Assembly: GCA_004555725.1 (NCBI GenBank)
Contig: SFHC01000001.1
Location: 1-64,000, forward strand
DNA: 64,000 bases
Reading direction: 5' to 3'
DNA from: [Eubacterium] saphenum
GTDB taxonomy: Bacteria > Bacillota > Clostridia > Peptostreptococcales > Anaerovoracaceae
Part shown: positions 1-8,680 of the stretch, in pieces
Numbering within the stretch: the first letter of the stretch is position 1
Layout: each line of letters begins with the position of its first letter
Made by a program: the position numbers and the translations under genes
The notes under the pieces: generated by a model
Database searches by the model: none
Seen by the model: the letters and a program-made list of their open reading frames with translations, nothing else
What the model was told of the DNA's origin: nothing

Positions 1-15
1 TCGTCTTCCGCTCCA
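1..15 (+). tRNA. tRNA-Gly, 3' end only
   Basis: The window opens inside a tRNA. The visible part is the end of the T arm, the 3' acceptor strand CTTCCGC, discriminator T and an encoded CCA. A U73 discriminator and a GCGGAAG acceptor partner fit tRNA-Gly(GCC), but the anticodon lies outside the window, so the identity is inferred. Confidence 0.7.
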
Positions 16-24
16 ATTCAACAT

Positions 25-98
<74 letters not shown>

Positions 99-101
99 TA
101 T

Positions 102-174
<73 letters not shown>

Positions 175-187
175 TTTTTACAGAACA

Positions 188-227
188 CAGCCCTCTGGAG
201 CCAAGCGCCCAGGGGGCTGCGGTTTTT
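188..227 (+). terminator. Intrinsic terminator of the tRNA cluster
   Basis: A GC-rich inverted repeat (CAGCC..TCTGG pairing with CCAGG..GGCTG) is followed by a GGTTTTT tract just after tRNA-Phe. It probably ends the tRNA transcript. Confidence 0.75.
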
Positions 228-242
228 AAATTTAGTTTTGAA

Positions 243-287
243 AAAAACGTGCAGAATCCAGTTGTTTCAACGGTTCCGCACGTTTTT
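243..287. terminator. Bidirectional intrinsic terminator
   Basis: A perfect outer stem AAAAACGTGC/GCACGTTTTT encloses a further imperfect stem. It carries A-rich and T-rich flanks on both sides, so it can terminate in either direction. It lies between the tRNA cluster and the 3' end of the leftward methyltransferase gene and probably serves that gene. Confidence 0.75.
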
Positions 288-362
288 GCATATGGCGTAT
301 TTAATAATAATGGAATGAGTATCAGTGAAAACGCTACCGGCATCAGATAATCGTGAGTGTCC

Positions 363-2174
363 TTATCCAAGCATGCTCACCGCGGCGCGGGCCGCTGCTG
401 CTGCGTCATCGGTGTAGCCGTCTGCGCCGATCTGGTCGCAGTATTCCTGTGTGACAGGCGCGCCGCCGATCAGGATTTTGATGCTGCTGCGGATGCCCCG
501 GCGGTCGGCTTCTTCTACAACGTGTTTCATTTCCGGCATGCTGGTGGTCAGCAGCGCGGAGCAGGCGATCATGTCTGCGTTCTGTTCAATGGCTGTCTGA
601 ACAAAAGTTTCGGCAGAGATATCTGTGCCGAGGTCGATAACGTCCAGACCGCTTCCTTCCATCATGATTTTTACCAGATTCTTCCCGATGTCATGCAGGT
701 CGCCCTTGACGGTGCCGAGGATGACTTTTCCTTTCGGTTCAGTTCCGGTGTCTTTCACAAGATGTGGTTTCAGAATATCGGTGGACGCCGTCATGCAGCG
801 GGCAGCCATGATCATTTCCGGAACAAATACTTTATTTGCGGAAAAGGCTTCGCCAACGGCGTTCATGCCGTTGATCAATCCCTCATTCAGAATGTCTTCT
901 GCCGCAACGCCCTGTTTCAGGGCCTTTTTTGTCAGTGAGACAACTTTTGCCTTGCGTCCTTTCTGAAGGGCTCTGGAGATTTCTTCGGTCAGGCTGCGGG
1001 CGGGATGTGATCCGGCTGCAGGTGCGGAAGGGGCAGAGGCAGAAGCCATGGATGGCGCTGCAGGAACGGAGGATGCCGCAGTCGTATCTGTGGATGCCTC
1101 GGCCTGTTTCTGTACAGTTTCCGGTTTTTGCTGGCCGTCCGGGATCTTTCTGTATGTGCGTGATGCGATGAATCGCGGGAAATGGGCTTCCTCATTGTAT
1201 CTGCGGATTTCGTCGTCGATTACCGGGTCGACGTGCGGGAAGACGGTCCCCGGGACGCCGTAGGTGATACACGGAATATAGTGGCCGTAAGGGCAGTTCT
1301 GGTTTAGTGTGCGGCGCACGTATTTCCGGATTTCCTCTTCCGATGCGTCCTTTCTGTCGATAGCTGCGCCGATTCCGCCCATCAGAACGATGCGGCCGTC
1401 CATGCGTTCCAGGACTTCCGGAATGTTGTTCTCAGGAAGCGCTCCCTGCCAGACCTGAATGCCGACATCGACCATGTCGTCCAGAATCGGAACGAGGTAG
1501 GAATCGGCGTGGTGGATGGCAATGACGCCTCGGGAACGGATATAGCCGTAGAAACGTTCATATGGCTCCTTAAAGAACTCGCGCCACATCTCCGGGCGGA
1601 AGAACAGCGCGTCCTTTGCGCCCCAGTCATCATGCGAGAGGATCGCGTCCGGATGCAGACCGTCAATCAGCTCCTTGACATAGGTCAGGCGGTATTCTGT
1701 GATCGTCTCGATAAGCTCGTGCATCTCGCCTGGATATTCATACAGATACGCCAGGACATCCGCGAATGGAATCAGAAAATGGCACTGCTCAAAAATCCCG
1801 GTGCCCATAAATCCGGTCAGCAGTTTTTCATGATTTGGGTCGGCGTCATGCGCTTTTTCCCGGCACTCTTCCCATCCGCTCGTTACGTTGGCGCGGATGT
1901 CCGGGACGTGAATATAGTCGCGCCAGTGCGTGATGTCTTTGATGACCTTGGTGTCATCGGTAACGTGCGGCATCGCCCCCGGCGCGTCCTCCGGCCAGTC
2001 AATCACAGTGCCCCAGCGGTCGCGGCTGGTCGTTCCGCGCTTTCTGTTTCCGCGCAGATACGCATTGATCGGATCATACAGAACCAGGTTCAGCGCCTCG
2101 TACTGATCCAGCTGCCTCTCCGGGCGGCCGTTTCTTTTCAGCAGTTCCAGAAAATTTTCTCTCGGTGTCATCAT
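363..2174 (-). CDS. UroD-type methyltransferase fused to a corrinoid-binding protein (CmuA-like architecture)
   Basis: The 603-residue protein has three parts. Residues about 1-340 are a uroporphyrinogen-decarboxylase-fold methyltransferase of the MtaA/MtvB/CmuA group. A low-complexity Ala/Pro/Ser/Thr linker spans about 348-395. Residues about 395-603 are a methionine-synthase-like corrinoid module with the cobalamin motif DxHxxG at D492-H494-G497. The HHADS and IPCITYG segments are candidate zinc or substrate ligands. Related proteins transfer a methyl group from methanol, methoxy-arenes or chloromethane to Co(I), usually with the two functions on separate chains; in chloromethane-degrading methylotrophs CmuA has them fused. 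It is the second gene of a leftward operon after the DUF2284 gene, and the activator and a homocysteine methyltransferase lie divergently. The substrate is unknown. It is not heme biosynthesis, since no other hem genes are near. Two ATGs are adjacent; the upstream one, 8-9 nt after AGAGGAAA, is used. Confidence 0.88.
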   Translation of the reverse strand: MMTPRENFLELLKRNGRPERQLDQYEALNLVLYDPINAYLRGNRKRGTTSRDRWGTVIDWPEDAPGAMPHVTDDTKVIKDITHWRDYIHVPDIRANVTSGWEECREKAHDADPNHEKLLTGFMGTGIFEQCHFLIPFADVLAYLYEYPGEMHELIETITEYRLTYVKELIDGLHPDAILSHDDWGAKDALFFRPEMWREFFKEPYERFYGYIRSRGVIAIHHADSYLVPILDDMVDVGIQVWQGALPENNIPEVLERMDGRIVLMGGIGAAIDRKDASEEEIRKYVRRTLNQNCPYGHYIPCITYGVPGTVFPHVDPVIDDEIRRYNEEAHFPRFIASRTYRKIPDGQQKPETVQKQAEASTDTTAASSVPAAPSMASASAPSAPAAGSHPARSLTEEISRALQKGRKAKVVSLTKKALKQGVAAEDILNEGLINGMNAVGEAFSANKVFVPEMIMAARCMTASTDILKPHLVKDTGTEPKGKVILGTVKGDLHDIGKNLVKIMMEGSGLDVIDLGTDISAETFVQTAIEQNADMIACSALLTTSMPEMKHVVEEADRRGIRSSIKILIGGAPVTQEYCDQIGADGYTDDAAAAARAAVSMLG

Positions 2175-2252
2175 ATCAGGGTTTCCTCTATCTTAATATT
2201 TGATTCATCATGGTGTCGGTTTCAGGCGGCCTCTTGCGGCGTTCTTCTTTTG

Positions 2253-2789
2253 TCAGAGAAGAAGGATGCAGGAGGTATAGGTTATGGTCCCGGGTCCGTA
2301 GTTGTAGCTCATGCCGGATTGCTCCAGCACATCGGAAATCAGCAGTCCGTATGCTTCCATGGAAGGGTGAGCGCGGGACGGCCAGCGGCACGGGCGGTCC
2401 GGATAGGTACAGGTGCGGCAAAGGGTGCACGCGCCAGAGCCCATGGGCAGACAGCCCGGACTGACCTGCCTGGCCTGACGGGTGAGGGTGCTGAAACGTT
2501 TCTTATGCCGGGATTCTGCTCCGCGCATGGTTTCCAGGTCGAACGGATCTCGGAGAGCTTCTGTTGACTGCACCAGAACGCCTCGCGAAAAGCGTGAAAG
2601 GATCTTCTGCGCATGGGCGAGATCGCCGAAGGCAGGCGGACAGGTCCAGCGCGCGTTCCAGCAGCCGCAGCGGTTGTCTTCGCACATTCGGCGGACATCT
2701 TTCCGGCAGACCAGGGCGTCCATATTCAGTTCTCCGGTATGGGAGAACCCGATATCTTGTGCGAGATTCTGCAGCTGTGTGACGATCAT
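2253..2789 (-). CDS. DUF2284 cysteine-rich metal-binding protein
   Basis: A 178-residue protein rich in cysteine, with the segments CRKDVRRMC, CGCWN, WTCPP and a C-terminal CTLCRTC..C group. These are typical of the predicted metal-binding DUF2284 family, often found next to corrinoid methyltransferase and other anaerobic enzyme genes. The biochemical role is not established; an iron-sulfur or metal-handling accessory is likely. The start at 2789 is chosen because AAGGAGG lies just upstream; an in-frame ATG 24 nt further up has no such site. It is the first gene of the leftward unit, 78 nt before the UroD-corrinoid fusion. Confidence 0.8.
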   Translation of the reverse strand: MIVTQLQNLAQDIGFSHTGELNMDALVCRKDVRRMCEDNRCGCWNARWTCPPAFGDLAHAQKILSRFSRGVLVQSTEALRDPFDLETMRGAESRHKKRFSTLTRQARQVSPGCLPMGSGACTLCRTCTYPDRPCRWPSRAHPSMEAYGLLISDVLEQSGMSYNYGPGTITYTSCILLL

Positions 2790-2842
2790 GGCCCCTCCTT
2801 CCAGGCTTGACAATTATTTGATGCCTTGTGTAAGATAAACAT

Positions 2843-2870
2843 ATTATACCCCATAAAGTTTGTATATAAT
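2843..2870. promoter_or_regulatory. Divergent -10 elements of the methyltransferase locus
   Basis: A leftward TATAAT (ATTATA on the plus strand at 2843-2848) and a rightward TATAAT at 2865-2870 lie only 16 bp apart. No strong -35 box is visible for either, so the two promoters overlap and may depend on one activator or exclude each other. Confidence 0.5.
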
Positions 2871-2880
2871 AGATATAAAT

Positions 2881-2911
2881 CATGTCTGGTTCTGAAGCCC
2901 CGCCAGACATG
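2881..2911 (+). promoter_or_regulatory. 5' leader hairpin ahead of the corrinoid activator gene
   Basis: CATGTCTGG and CCAGACATG form a perfect 9-bp stem with a 13-nt loop. It begins about 11 nt after the rightward -10 box, so it would be at the very 5' end of the mRNA, as a stability element or regulator target. No cobalamin riboswitch is recognisable. Confidence 0.45.
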
Positions 2912-2982
2912 GCCGGGAGCACATGAAATCGTTTCTTAGGAAGAAAAGAACAAGGGAAGAAAGACAGAAAGGGAACAGGGAA

Positions 2983-4632
2983 ATGGCCGGGATAAAGGTA
3001 TTACAGGGAGATCAGGAGCGGATTCTGGATGCGGATCCGAATGAAAATCTGCTGAAACTGCTGCAGGATAACGGATACTTTATCCCGGCGGCATGCGGTG
3101 GAAACGGCACATGCGGAAAATGCAGAGTGGATTACCGGCTGCATGGGAAGGCGCACTCGGCTCTGGCATGCAGAACAGAAGCAGAAGACGAAATGGAAGT
3201 GACTCTGCCGGAATGGTCGGAGAAGGATATTATCACAGAAGGTGTGCCCGGCCGTGGCGCTGAGACTGCGAGCGGAACGGAGCTGTTTTCATCCCGTGCG
3301 GACATCTGGAAAGGGCCGGTTTCCGCCGCGGTGGATCTGGGAACGACAACGATTGCGGCTGCGTTGATTTCCGGAGCAGAAGAAAACAATGACAAGGCTG
3401 AAGTCATCGACAGGAAGGGCGCGTGGAACAGGCAGGCGGCTTATGGCGCAGATGTGATTTCCAGAATTCAGTATATTATGGAGCATCAGGAGAACGGATT
3501 ACAAACGCTTTCACGGACGGTCAGAGGGCAGACCACAGAGATGCTGCGTGCGATGTGTGAACGAAATCATATAGATATATCGCAGATAGGCGATGTGTAT
3601 ATTGCCGGAAATACGATCATGGAACACATCTTCTGCGGGATCTCTCCAGTCTCGATCGCAGCTGCCCCGTTTACCCCGGAAACGCTGTTTCTGACTGATG
3701 AATCGCCTAATTGCGATTCTATTCTGATGGCTGTTGATGAGAAGAAATCGCATCAGGCGAATATTCATATGGCGCCGTGTGTATCCGGGTATGTTGGCGG
3801 AGATATTGTGTCCGGGCTTGCGGCCTCCGGAATGGCAGAACGGGAAGAAACCGGACTGTTCTTGGATATCGGAACGAACGGGGAGATGGCAATCGGAGGA
3901 AAAGACGGACTGATCTGCTGTGCGGTGGCGTCGGGGCCGGCGTTTGAAGGCGCACAGATCGCTTGCGGGATGTCAGCGTCAACAGGCGCGGTGTCTGCGG
4001 TTTCCTGGGAGGATGGAAAGCTCAGGACGGAAGTGGTCGGAGAAGGAAGCCCAAGAGGAATCTGCGGTTCAGGTCTGGTGGATCTCCTTGCGGTTCTGCT
4101 CGAGTGTAACGTCATCGACGAGAGCGGGTGCTTTTTGTCCTCGGAAGAGGCGGAAGAGGAAGGCGTATCGCCGGAGATGCTTGCGTATCTGTCTGAGGAT
4201 GAAGACGGAAACGGGATGTTCTGGATCAGCAGGGAGAATGAAGTCTATTTTTCCGCGCAGGATGTGCGCAGGCTTCAGCTGGCAAAGGCGGCAGTTGCAG
4301 CTGGAATTGAAGTTCTGCTGAAGGAGAAGGAGATCTCCGCGGAGCAGGTTGACCGGCTGTATATTGCCGGAGGGTTTGGAAAGCATCTGAATCTCAAAAG
4401 TGCGGCGGCAATCGGGATGTTCCCTGCGGTGCTTGAAGAAAGGGCGGTGTATGCGGGAAATGCTTCGCTTCTCGGGGCGGAGCGGGCGTGCATGGAGCCC
4501 GGTGTGTATGATAAGATGCAGGAGGTGCAGGCAGCCTGCAGGTATCTGGAATTATCCGGCAATGAGACGTTTAATGAGGCATACATCGAGCAGATGATGT
4601 TTGGCGGCGAGGACCGGGAAGAGGAGGAGTAA
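2983..4632 (+). CDS. Corrinoid protein reductive activator (2Fe-2S plus ASKHA/DUF4445)
   Basis: A 549-residue protein. The N-terminal ferredoxin-like domain carries C37-X5-C43-X2-C46 and a fourth Cys near 62, a plant-type 2Fe-2S pattern. It is followed by the large DUF4445/ASKHA ATPase fold, with VDLGTTTIAAAL, LDIGTNGEMAI and a C-terminal GGFGKHL segment. This is the RamA/RACE-type family that uses ATP and a low-potential electron to reduce inactivated Co(II) corrinoid to Co(I). It almost certainly serves the divergent UroD-corrinoid protein. The start at 2983 follows AAAGGGAACAGGGA; an ATG at 2923 would add a basic 20-residue leader but has poor ribosome-site spacing. The next gene follows with one base between stop and start. 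Confidence 0.9.
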   Translation: MAGIKVLQGDQERILDADPNENLLKLLQDNGYFIPAACGGNGTCGKCRVDYRLHGKAHSALACRTEAEDEMEVTLPEWSEKDIITEGVPGRGAETASGTELFSSRADIWKGPVSAAVDLGTTTIAAALISGAEENNDKAEVIDRKGAWNRQAAYGADVISRIQYIMEHQENGLQTLSRTVRGQTTEMLRAMCERNHIDISQIGDVYIAGNTIMEHIFCGISPVSIAAAPFTPETLFLTDESPNCDSILMAVDEKKSHQANIHMAPCVSGYVGGDIVSGLAASGMAEREETGLFLDIGTNGEMAIGGKDGLICCAVASGPAFEGAQIACGMSASTGAVSAVSWEDGKLRTEVVGEGSPRGICGSGLVDLLAVLLECNVIDESGCFLSSEEAEEEGVSPEMLAYLSEDEDGNGMFWISRENEVYFSAQDVRRLQLAKAAVAAGIEVLLKEKEISAEQVDRLYIAGGFGKHLNLKSAAAIGMFPAVLEERAVYAGNASLLGAERACMEPGVYDKMQEVQAACRYLELSGNETFNEAYIEQMMFGGEDREEEE

Positions 4633-4633
4633 G

Positions 4634-5878
4634 ATGGAAGTGTATTTTCCGTTAATATTAGATGGAGCAACGGGAACACAGCTGCAGAAGCGCGGATACG
4701 ACGGGAAAATCTGCGCGGAGCAGTGGGTGCTGGAGCATCCGGAAGCGATTCTGGATCTGCAGAAAAAATATATTGAAGCGGGATCCGATGTTATTTATGC
4801 GCCGACGTTCGGGGCGAACCGGGTGAAGCTGGAAGAAAATGGGATCTTCAACCGGACGCGGGAATATAACATAAGACTGGCGGAGCTGTCTAAGCAAGCT
4901 GTTCGTGAGGCCGGCGCAGAGGGCCGTGTGCTGGTTGCTGGTGATATTGCGCCGACGGGTAAGTTTCTGGCGCCGATGGGAGACGCGCGGTTTGAAGAAT
5001 TGTACGATATTTATTATGAGCAGGCGTCTGCGCTGGAGGAAGCTGGTGTGGATATGTTCGTGATAGAGACCATGATGACCGTATCGGATGCCAGGGCGGC
5101 TCTGCTTGCAGTCAAAGCAGTAAGCGACCGGCCGGTGATGGTGTCCTTTACCTGTGATCAGGAGGGACGGACAGTTACAGGATCGGATATTGCTGCGGTT
5201 CTGGATATTATCCAGGGTATGGGCGCAGATGTATTTGGCATGAACTGCTCTGTAGGCCCTGAGGATATGCTCCGTCAGATGAAGCGTCTGCATCATTATG
5301 CGCAGGTTCCTCTTGCGGCCAAAGCAAACGCGGGCATGCCGGAAACGATAGACGGAAAAACTGTTTACAACTATCCTCCGGAGCGTTTTGCAGCCGTACA
5401 GTATGCATTTGCAAAAGCAGGTGTGTGTCTGTTTGGAGGGTGCTGCGGAACGGGACCGGAGCATGTCCGTGCGATGAAGGAGGCTGCGGGCGCATTTCAG
5501 ATGACTCGTCCGGATCCGGATGCTCTGCAGGATAAGCTTCCTGCGGCGACTGAAAAAGAGATCTTCCCTTTGGATGAAGACATCCGGATTGGAAAACCGG
5601 TTGAATGTGATGCGGGACTTTCTGCAGCAATTGAAGAGGCAGAGGATTCGCCGGACCCGGTTCTGGCGGTTCATATTGCCTCTGCACAGGAGCTGGATGA
5701 ATTTGAGCTCTGTCAGTATGCCGTAAAAAAACCGCTCTGCATCGTAACAGAGGATGCAGAAGCACTGGAAGGCGCATTGCGTGTGTATCAGGGACGGGCA
5801 ATGTACGAAGGAAACCTGCCTGAAAAAGTCCTCTCTCCTTTGGCTGAGAAATATGGACTTGTTTATGGATTGGTCTAG
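4634..5878 (+). CDS. Homocysteine S-methyltransferase (MetH N-terminal-type domain)
   Basis: A 414-residue protein. Residues about 1-290 are a homocysteine methyltransferase barrel (DGATGTQLQ near the start) with the zinc ligands expected of the family: a Cys near 205 (GMNCSVGP) and the Cys pair in GGCCGT near 269. The family transfers a methyl group to homocysteine from methylcobalamin, betaine or S-methylmethionine. The last ~120 residues form an extra region I do not recognise. It lacks the folate, cobalamin and reactivation domains of full MetH. Its place directly after the corrinoid activator suggests that it demethylates the methyl-corrinoid of this locus to make methionine; that partner is inferred. 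The start ATG at 4634 follows GAGGAGG and overlaps translation termination of the previous gene. Confidence 0.85.
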   Translation: MEVYFPLILDGATGTQLQKRGYDGKICAEQWVLEHPEAILDLQKKYIEAGSDVIYAPTFGANRVKLEENGIFNRTREYNIRLAELSKQAVREAGAEGRVLVAGDIAPTGKFLAPMGDARFEELYDIYYEQASALEEAGVDMFVIETMMTVSDARAALLAVKAVSDRPVMVSFTCDQEGRTVTGSDIAAVLDIIQGMGADVFGMNCSVGPEDMLRQMKRLHHYAQVPLAAKANAGMPETIDGKTVYNYPPERFAAVQYAFAKAGVCLFGGCCGTGPEHVRAMKEAAGAFQMTRPDPDALQDKLPAATEKEIFPLDEDIRIGKPVECDAGLSAAIEEAEDSPDPVLAVHIASAQELDEFELCQYAVKKPLCIVTEDAEALEGALRVYQGRAMYEGNLPEKVLSPLAEKYGLVYGLV

Positions 5879-5898
5879 AAGTAGTTCAGGAATAAGGG

Positions 5899-5904
5899 TA
5901 TAAT
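5899..5904 (+). promoter_or_regulatory. Candidate -10 box before the ROK kinase
   Basis: TATAAT lies 132 nt before the ROK start, in the short gap after the homocysteine methyltransferase gene. No convincing -35 hexamer is visible at 16-18 bp, so the call is tentative. Confidence 0.35.
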
Positions 5905-6035
5905 GAAACAGCGGACAGGCGCAGGAAGAGTCAGTATCCTGCGCTTTCCCGCAGTATCCGCAGTAATGGTGCAGAAGGTCTGTGTGTCTGCAGGCCGCTG
6001 AATTTCGGCAGCAGGAGAGGAGCAGAAGAGGTATA

Positions 6036-7034
6036 ATGAAGAATCAGTATATTTTGGCCGTAGATCTCGGCGGAACATTTATTAAATTCGGACTGTTTTC
6101 TGTATCCGGCGAGTGTGTGTACCAATGGAAAGCGGAAACCGTTCTGGAGAGCAGCGGCGATCACATTCTTGATCAGATTGCGGCAGAGACGGCACAGGCG
6201 TTTTCATACTGCGGGCTGAACTCTGCTTTGCTTAAGGGAATCGGGATTGGCGTGCCGGGCCCGGTAATTGACGGAAGGATTGTCAATAAGTGCGTCAACC
6301 TCGGCTGGGGTGTTTTTGACATCCGAAAGGATTTACAGAAGCGGATGGGAGCATATGGATTTTCTGATCTGTATATCCAGGCGCTGAACGATGCAAATGC
6401 TGCCGCGCTGGGTGAGTATTACGACGGCGCGGGAAGGGATTACATGGATGTTGCACTGGTTACGATCGGAACGGGAATCGGATGCGGAATTATTCTGCAG
6501 GGGAAGCTGCGTGAGGGCGCGTTCGGCGGTGCCGGGGAGATCGGACACTTTCTGATGAATCCCGTAGAAACGGAATTCTGCGGATGCGGAAAACGCGGCT
6601 GCCTGGAGCAGTACGCTGCAGCACGCGGGATCGTCCGCAGAGCGCAGCAGCAGATGAAGCTGTCCGATACGCCGTCTATTTTGCGTCATATACCAGAGCC
6701 GACTGCTAAGGATATTCTCGACGCAGCAAAGGAAGATGACCCGTTCGGCCTTGACGCGGCAAGATTTGCCGGAGATATGATCGGTAGAGCGCTGGCGTTT
6801 ATTTCCGGAGTCGTCGACCCGGAGGCGTTTCTGCTCGGAGGAGGAATTTCAGAGGCTGGTGAAGTCATTCTGGAGCCGACTCGCGAGTCGTTCAGAAAGC
6901 ATGCGTTCCATACGTCCAGGGATGCGGTGATCCGGTGCGCGGAGCTTAGAAATGATGCCGGAATTTACGGCGCGTACCGTGCGGTCAGAAATATTGTCGG
7001 CCAGGAGGTGTCTGGAAGAGCAAGGCAGCGGTAA
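6036..7034 (+). CDS. ROK-family sugar kinase (glucokinase-like)
   Basis: A 332-residue cytoplasmic ROK protein. It shows the N-terminal phosphate-binding motif LAVDLGGTFIKFG, the GTGIGCGII segment, GEIGH, and the ROK zinc motif CGCGKRGCLEQY, in the usual order. Such enzymes phosphorylate glucose, N-acetylglucosamine, N-acetylmannosamine or similar sugars with ATP. There is no helix-turn-helix, so this is a kinase and not a NagC-type repressor. The substrate cannot be read from sequence. The start at 6036 follows GAGGTATA; longer upstream reading adds residues without family signature. It is followed by an XRE-cupin regulator in the same direction. Confidence 0.85.
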   Translation: MKNQYILAVDLGGTFIKFGLFSVSGECVYQWKAETVLESSGDHILDQIAAETAQAFSYCGLNSALLKGIGIGVPGPVIDGRIVNKCVNLGWGVFDIRKDLQKRMGAYGFSDLYIQALNDANAAALGEYYDGAGRDYMDVALVTIGTGIGCGIILQGKLREGAFGGAGEIGHFLMNPVETEFCGCGKRGCLEQYAAARGIVRRAQQQMKLSDTPSILRHIPEPTAKDILDAAKEDDPFGLDAARFAGDMIGRALAFISGVVDPEAFLLGGGISEAGEVILEPTRESFRKHAFHTSRDAVIRCAELRNDAGIYGAYRAVRNIVGQEVSGRARQR

Positions 7035-7128
7035 AAGCGGATAAACAACGGCGAATACAGAGACTTTAGAACAGATTATCCGGTAATTTCAATCAAGCTG
7101 TAAACGGGAGGGCAAGTCGAGTATTACT

Positions 7129-7710
7129 ATGAAAGAATCGAAGGAAATTGAGAACATTCAGGTCGGATCCAGACTGAAGGAGCTGCGCAGCAAACGAAAA
7201 CTCAGTATTGCAGCTCTTTCCGAGGCGTCACAGGTGAGTACAGGGTTGATCAGCCAGATTGAACACGATAAGGTTGTTCCGTCTGTGGTAACGCTCTGGC
7301 GGTTGTCTCAGGCGCTGGATACCAGTATCTCGTATTTCTTTGAAGAGGCAGAAGCGCCGGCGCATCATGTGCTGAAAAAAGGGGAGCAGAGAAAGCTGCT
7401 TACGGATAAAGGGCATACGGAATATACGCTGTATACGCCGACTGATCCGCAGCGCATGCTGGATATGTGTAAAGTCTGCATTCAGCCGGGGCAGATTATT
7501 GAAGAGGACGCGATGGATCTCGTCACACATGAGGGAGAAGAATGCGGCGTCGTCCTGGAGGGTGAAATGGTGGTCCGCATCCGCGACCAGGAAATCACTC
7601 TGGAAGAAGGAGACAGCATTACCTTCCGCTCTACAGAGCCGCATAAATACCTGAATCGTTCAGACAGGCAGTGCGTGTCCATCTGGAGCATGACGCCGAC
7701 GTTCTTCTAA
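7129..7710 (+). CDS. XRE-family regulator with C-terminal cupin domain
   Basis: A 193-residue protein with a Cro/CI helix-turn-helix at about 12-65 (GSRLKELRSKRKLSIAAL, then GLISQIE) and a cupin sensor domain at about 105-185 (HEGEECGVVLEGEM, GDSITF, HKYLN). This layout is common in regulators that sense small organic ligands such as amino acids, polyamines or sugars. The effector is unknown. It lies between the ROK kinase and a convergent 2-hydroxyacid dehydrogenase, either of which could be a target. The ribosome site is weak (GGGAGGG about 17 nt upstream), so expression may be low. Confidence 0.85.
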   Translation: MKESKEIENIQVGSRLKELRSKRKLSIAALSEASQVSTGLISQIEHDKVVPSVVTLWRLSQALDTSISYFFEEAEAPAHHVLKKGEQRKLLTDKGHTEYTLYTPTDPQRMLDMCKVCIQPGQIIEEDAMDLVTHEGEECGVVLEGEMVVRIRDQEITLEEGDSITFRSTEPHKYLNRSDRQCVSIWSMTPTFF

Positions 7711-7717
7711 GTCAGAT

Positions 7718-8680
7718 TTAATATCCGCGTCTGCGGTTTACAATGTTATGCATCGGTTCATCTGCTGCATAGCGTTTCAGGTTGTCGCAGAACAGCTCGA
7801 TGCAGCGGCGCGCGGTATAGCCGAGCGTCATATTTCCGGAAATATGCGGGGTGAGGATGCAGTTCCTGGCGTTCCAGAGAGGATGATCAGAAGGCAGCGG
7901 TTCCGGTGTCATAACATCCAGAGCTGCTCCTGCAATACGTTCCTGATTTAATGCCTCGATCAGCGCATTCTGGTCGATCAGGCTTCCGCGTCCGACGTTG
8001 ATCAGATAGGAAGTGGATGGAAGTTCAGAAAGCTGCCTGTCTCCGATCAGGCCGCGTGTTTCCGGCGTGTCCGGAACGCAGCAGATCAGAAGGTCGGCTT
8101 CCGGAAGGTAGGCGTCGATATTATTGCTGACATCAATTTTGGTAAAATATTCTCCTGCAGGTTTTCCGCTGTGGTTCAGTCCGATGACGGACGCGGCGCC
8201 GAGAGCCTGCATTCTTTTTGCGGTTTCCTTTCCGATATCGCCAGTTCCCAGAATCACTACGCGGCTTCCCATGATGGAATGGATCTTCAGTCCGCCTTTC
8301 CAGATTTTCTGCTCCATATAGTTCTGGTATTCCGGAAGGCGTTTCAAAAGCATCAGCGCAGTCATGACGATATGCTCAGAAATCGTCACGCCGTAGGCGC
8401 CGGCACTGTTCGTCAGGATTTGCGTGTCATCAGTCATCACGCCGGGTTTCAGATACGGATCGACACCGGCGTTGGTGCTGGCGATCCAGTGCGCCTGCTT
8501 TGCCTGTGGGATCAGTTCCGGGGTGCGGCAGAGCAGAACTTCACAGTCAGATACATGGCCATCCGCTTCTTCAGGCGTTTCATACCAGTCCGTCTCAAAT
8601 CCGCATGCTTTTGCTGTTTCCTTTACGAGATTCTTTTCGTCCTCAGTAGCAAAATCCAGAACGGCTGCTAATTTACGCAT
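7718..8680 (-). CDS. D-isomer-specific 2-hydroxyacid dehydrogenase
   Basis: A 320-residue NAD(P)-dependent dehydrogenase. The Rossmann motif GTGDIGKETAKR, the segment INVGRGSLIDQNAL with the conserved Arg, GAALDVMTPEPLP with the conserved Glu, and the catalytic His in TPHISG follow the family order. Members reduce 2-keto acids such as glyoxylate, hydroxypyruvate or phosphoglycerate. The protein is too short for PGDH with a regulatory ACT domain, and the substrate is not evident. The start at 8680 follows GGAGGAG. It runs towards the XRE-cupin gene, with 7 nt between their stops. Confidence 0.88.
   Translation of the reverse strand: MRKLAAVLDFATEDEKNLVKETAKACGFETDWYETPEEADGHVSDCEVLLCRTPELIPQAKQAHWIASTNAGVDPYLKPGVMTDDTQILTNSAGAYGVTISEHIVMTALMLLKRLPEYQNYMEQKIWKGGLKIHSIMGSRVVILGTGDIGKETAKRMQALGAASVIGLNHSGKPAGEYFTKIDVSNNIDAYLPEADLLICCVPDTPETRGLIGDRQLSELPSTSYLINVGRGSLIDQNALIEALNQERIAGAALDVMTPEPLPSDHPLWNARNCILTPHISGNMTLGYTARRCIELFCDNLKRYAADEPMHNIVNRRRGY

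Noticed and set aside
363..2174. Uroporphyrinogen decarboxylase of heme synthesis
   Set aside because: The fused corrinoid domain and the neighbouring activator and homocysteine methyltransferase show a methyltransferase; no other hem genes are nearby.
1509..2567. A long rightward open frame opposite the methyltransferase and DUF2284 genes
   Set aside because: It is antisense to two proteins with clear family motifs and has no motif or ribosome site of its own; it is a by-product of codon use.
2790..2982. A cobalamin riboswitch ahead of the corrinoid genes
   Set aside because: The B12-box sequence and its neighbouring helices were looked for on both strands and not found; only a simple 9-bp hairpin is present.
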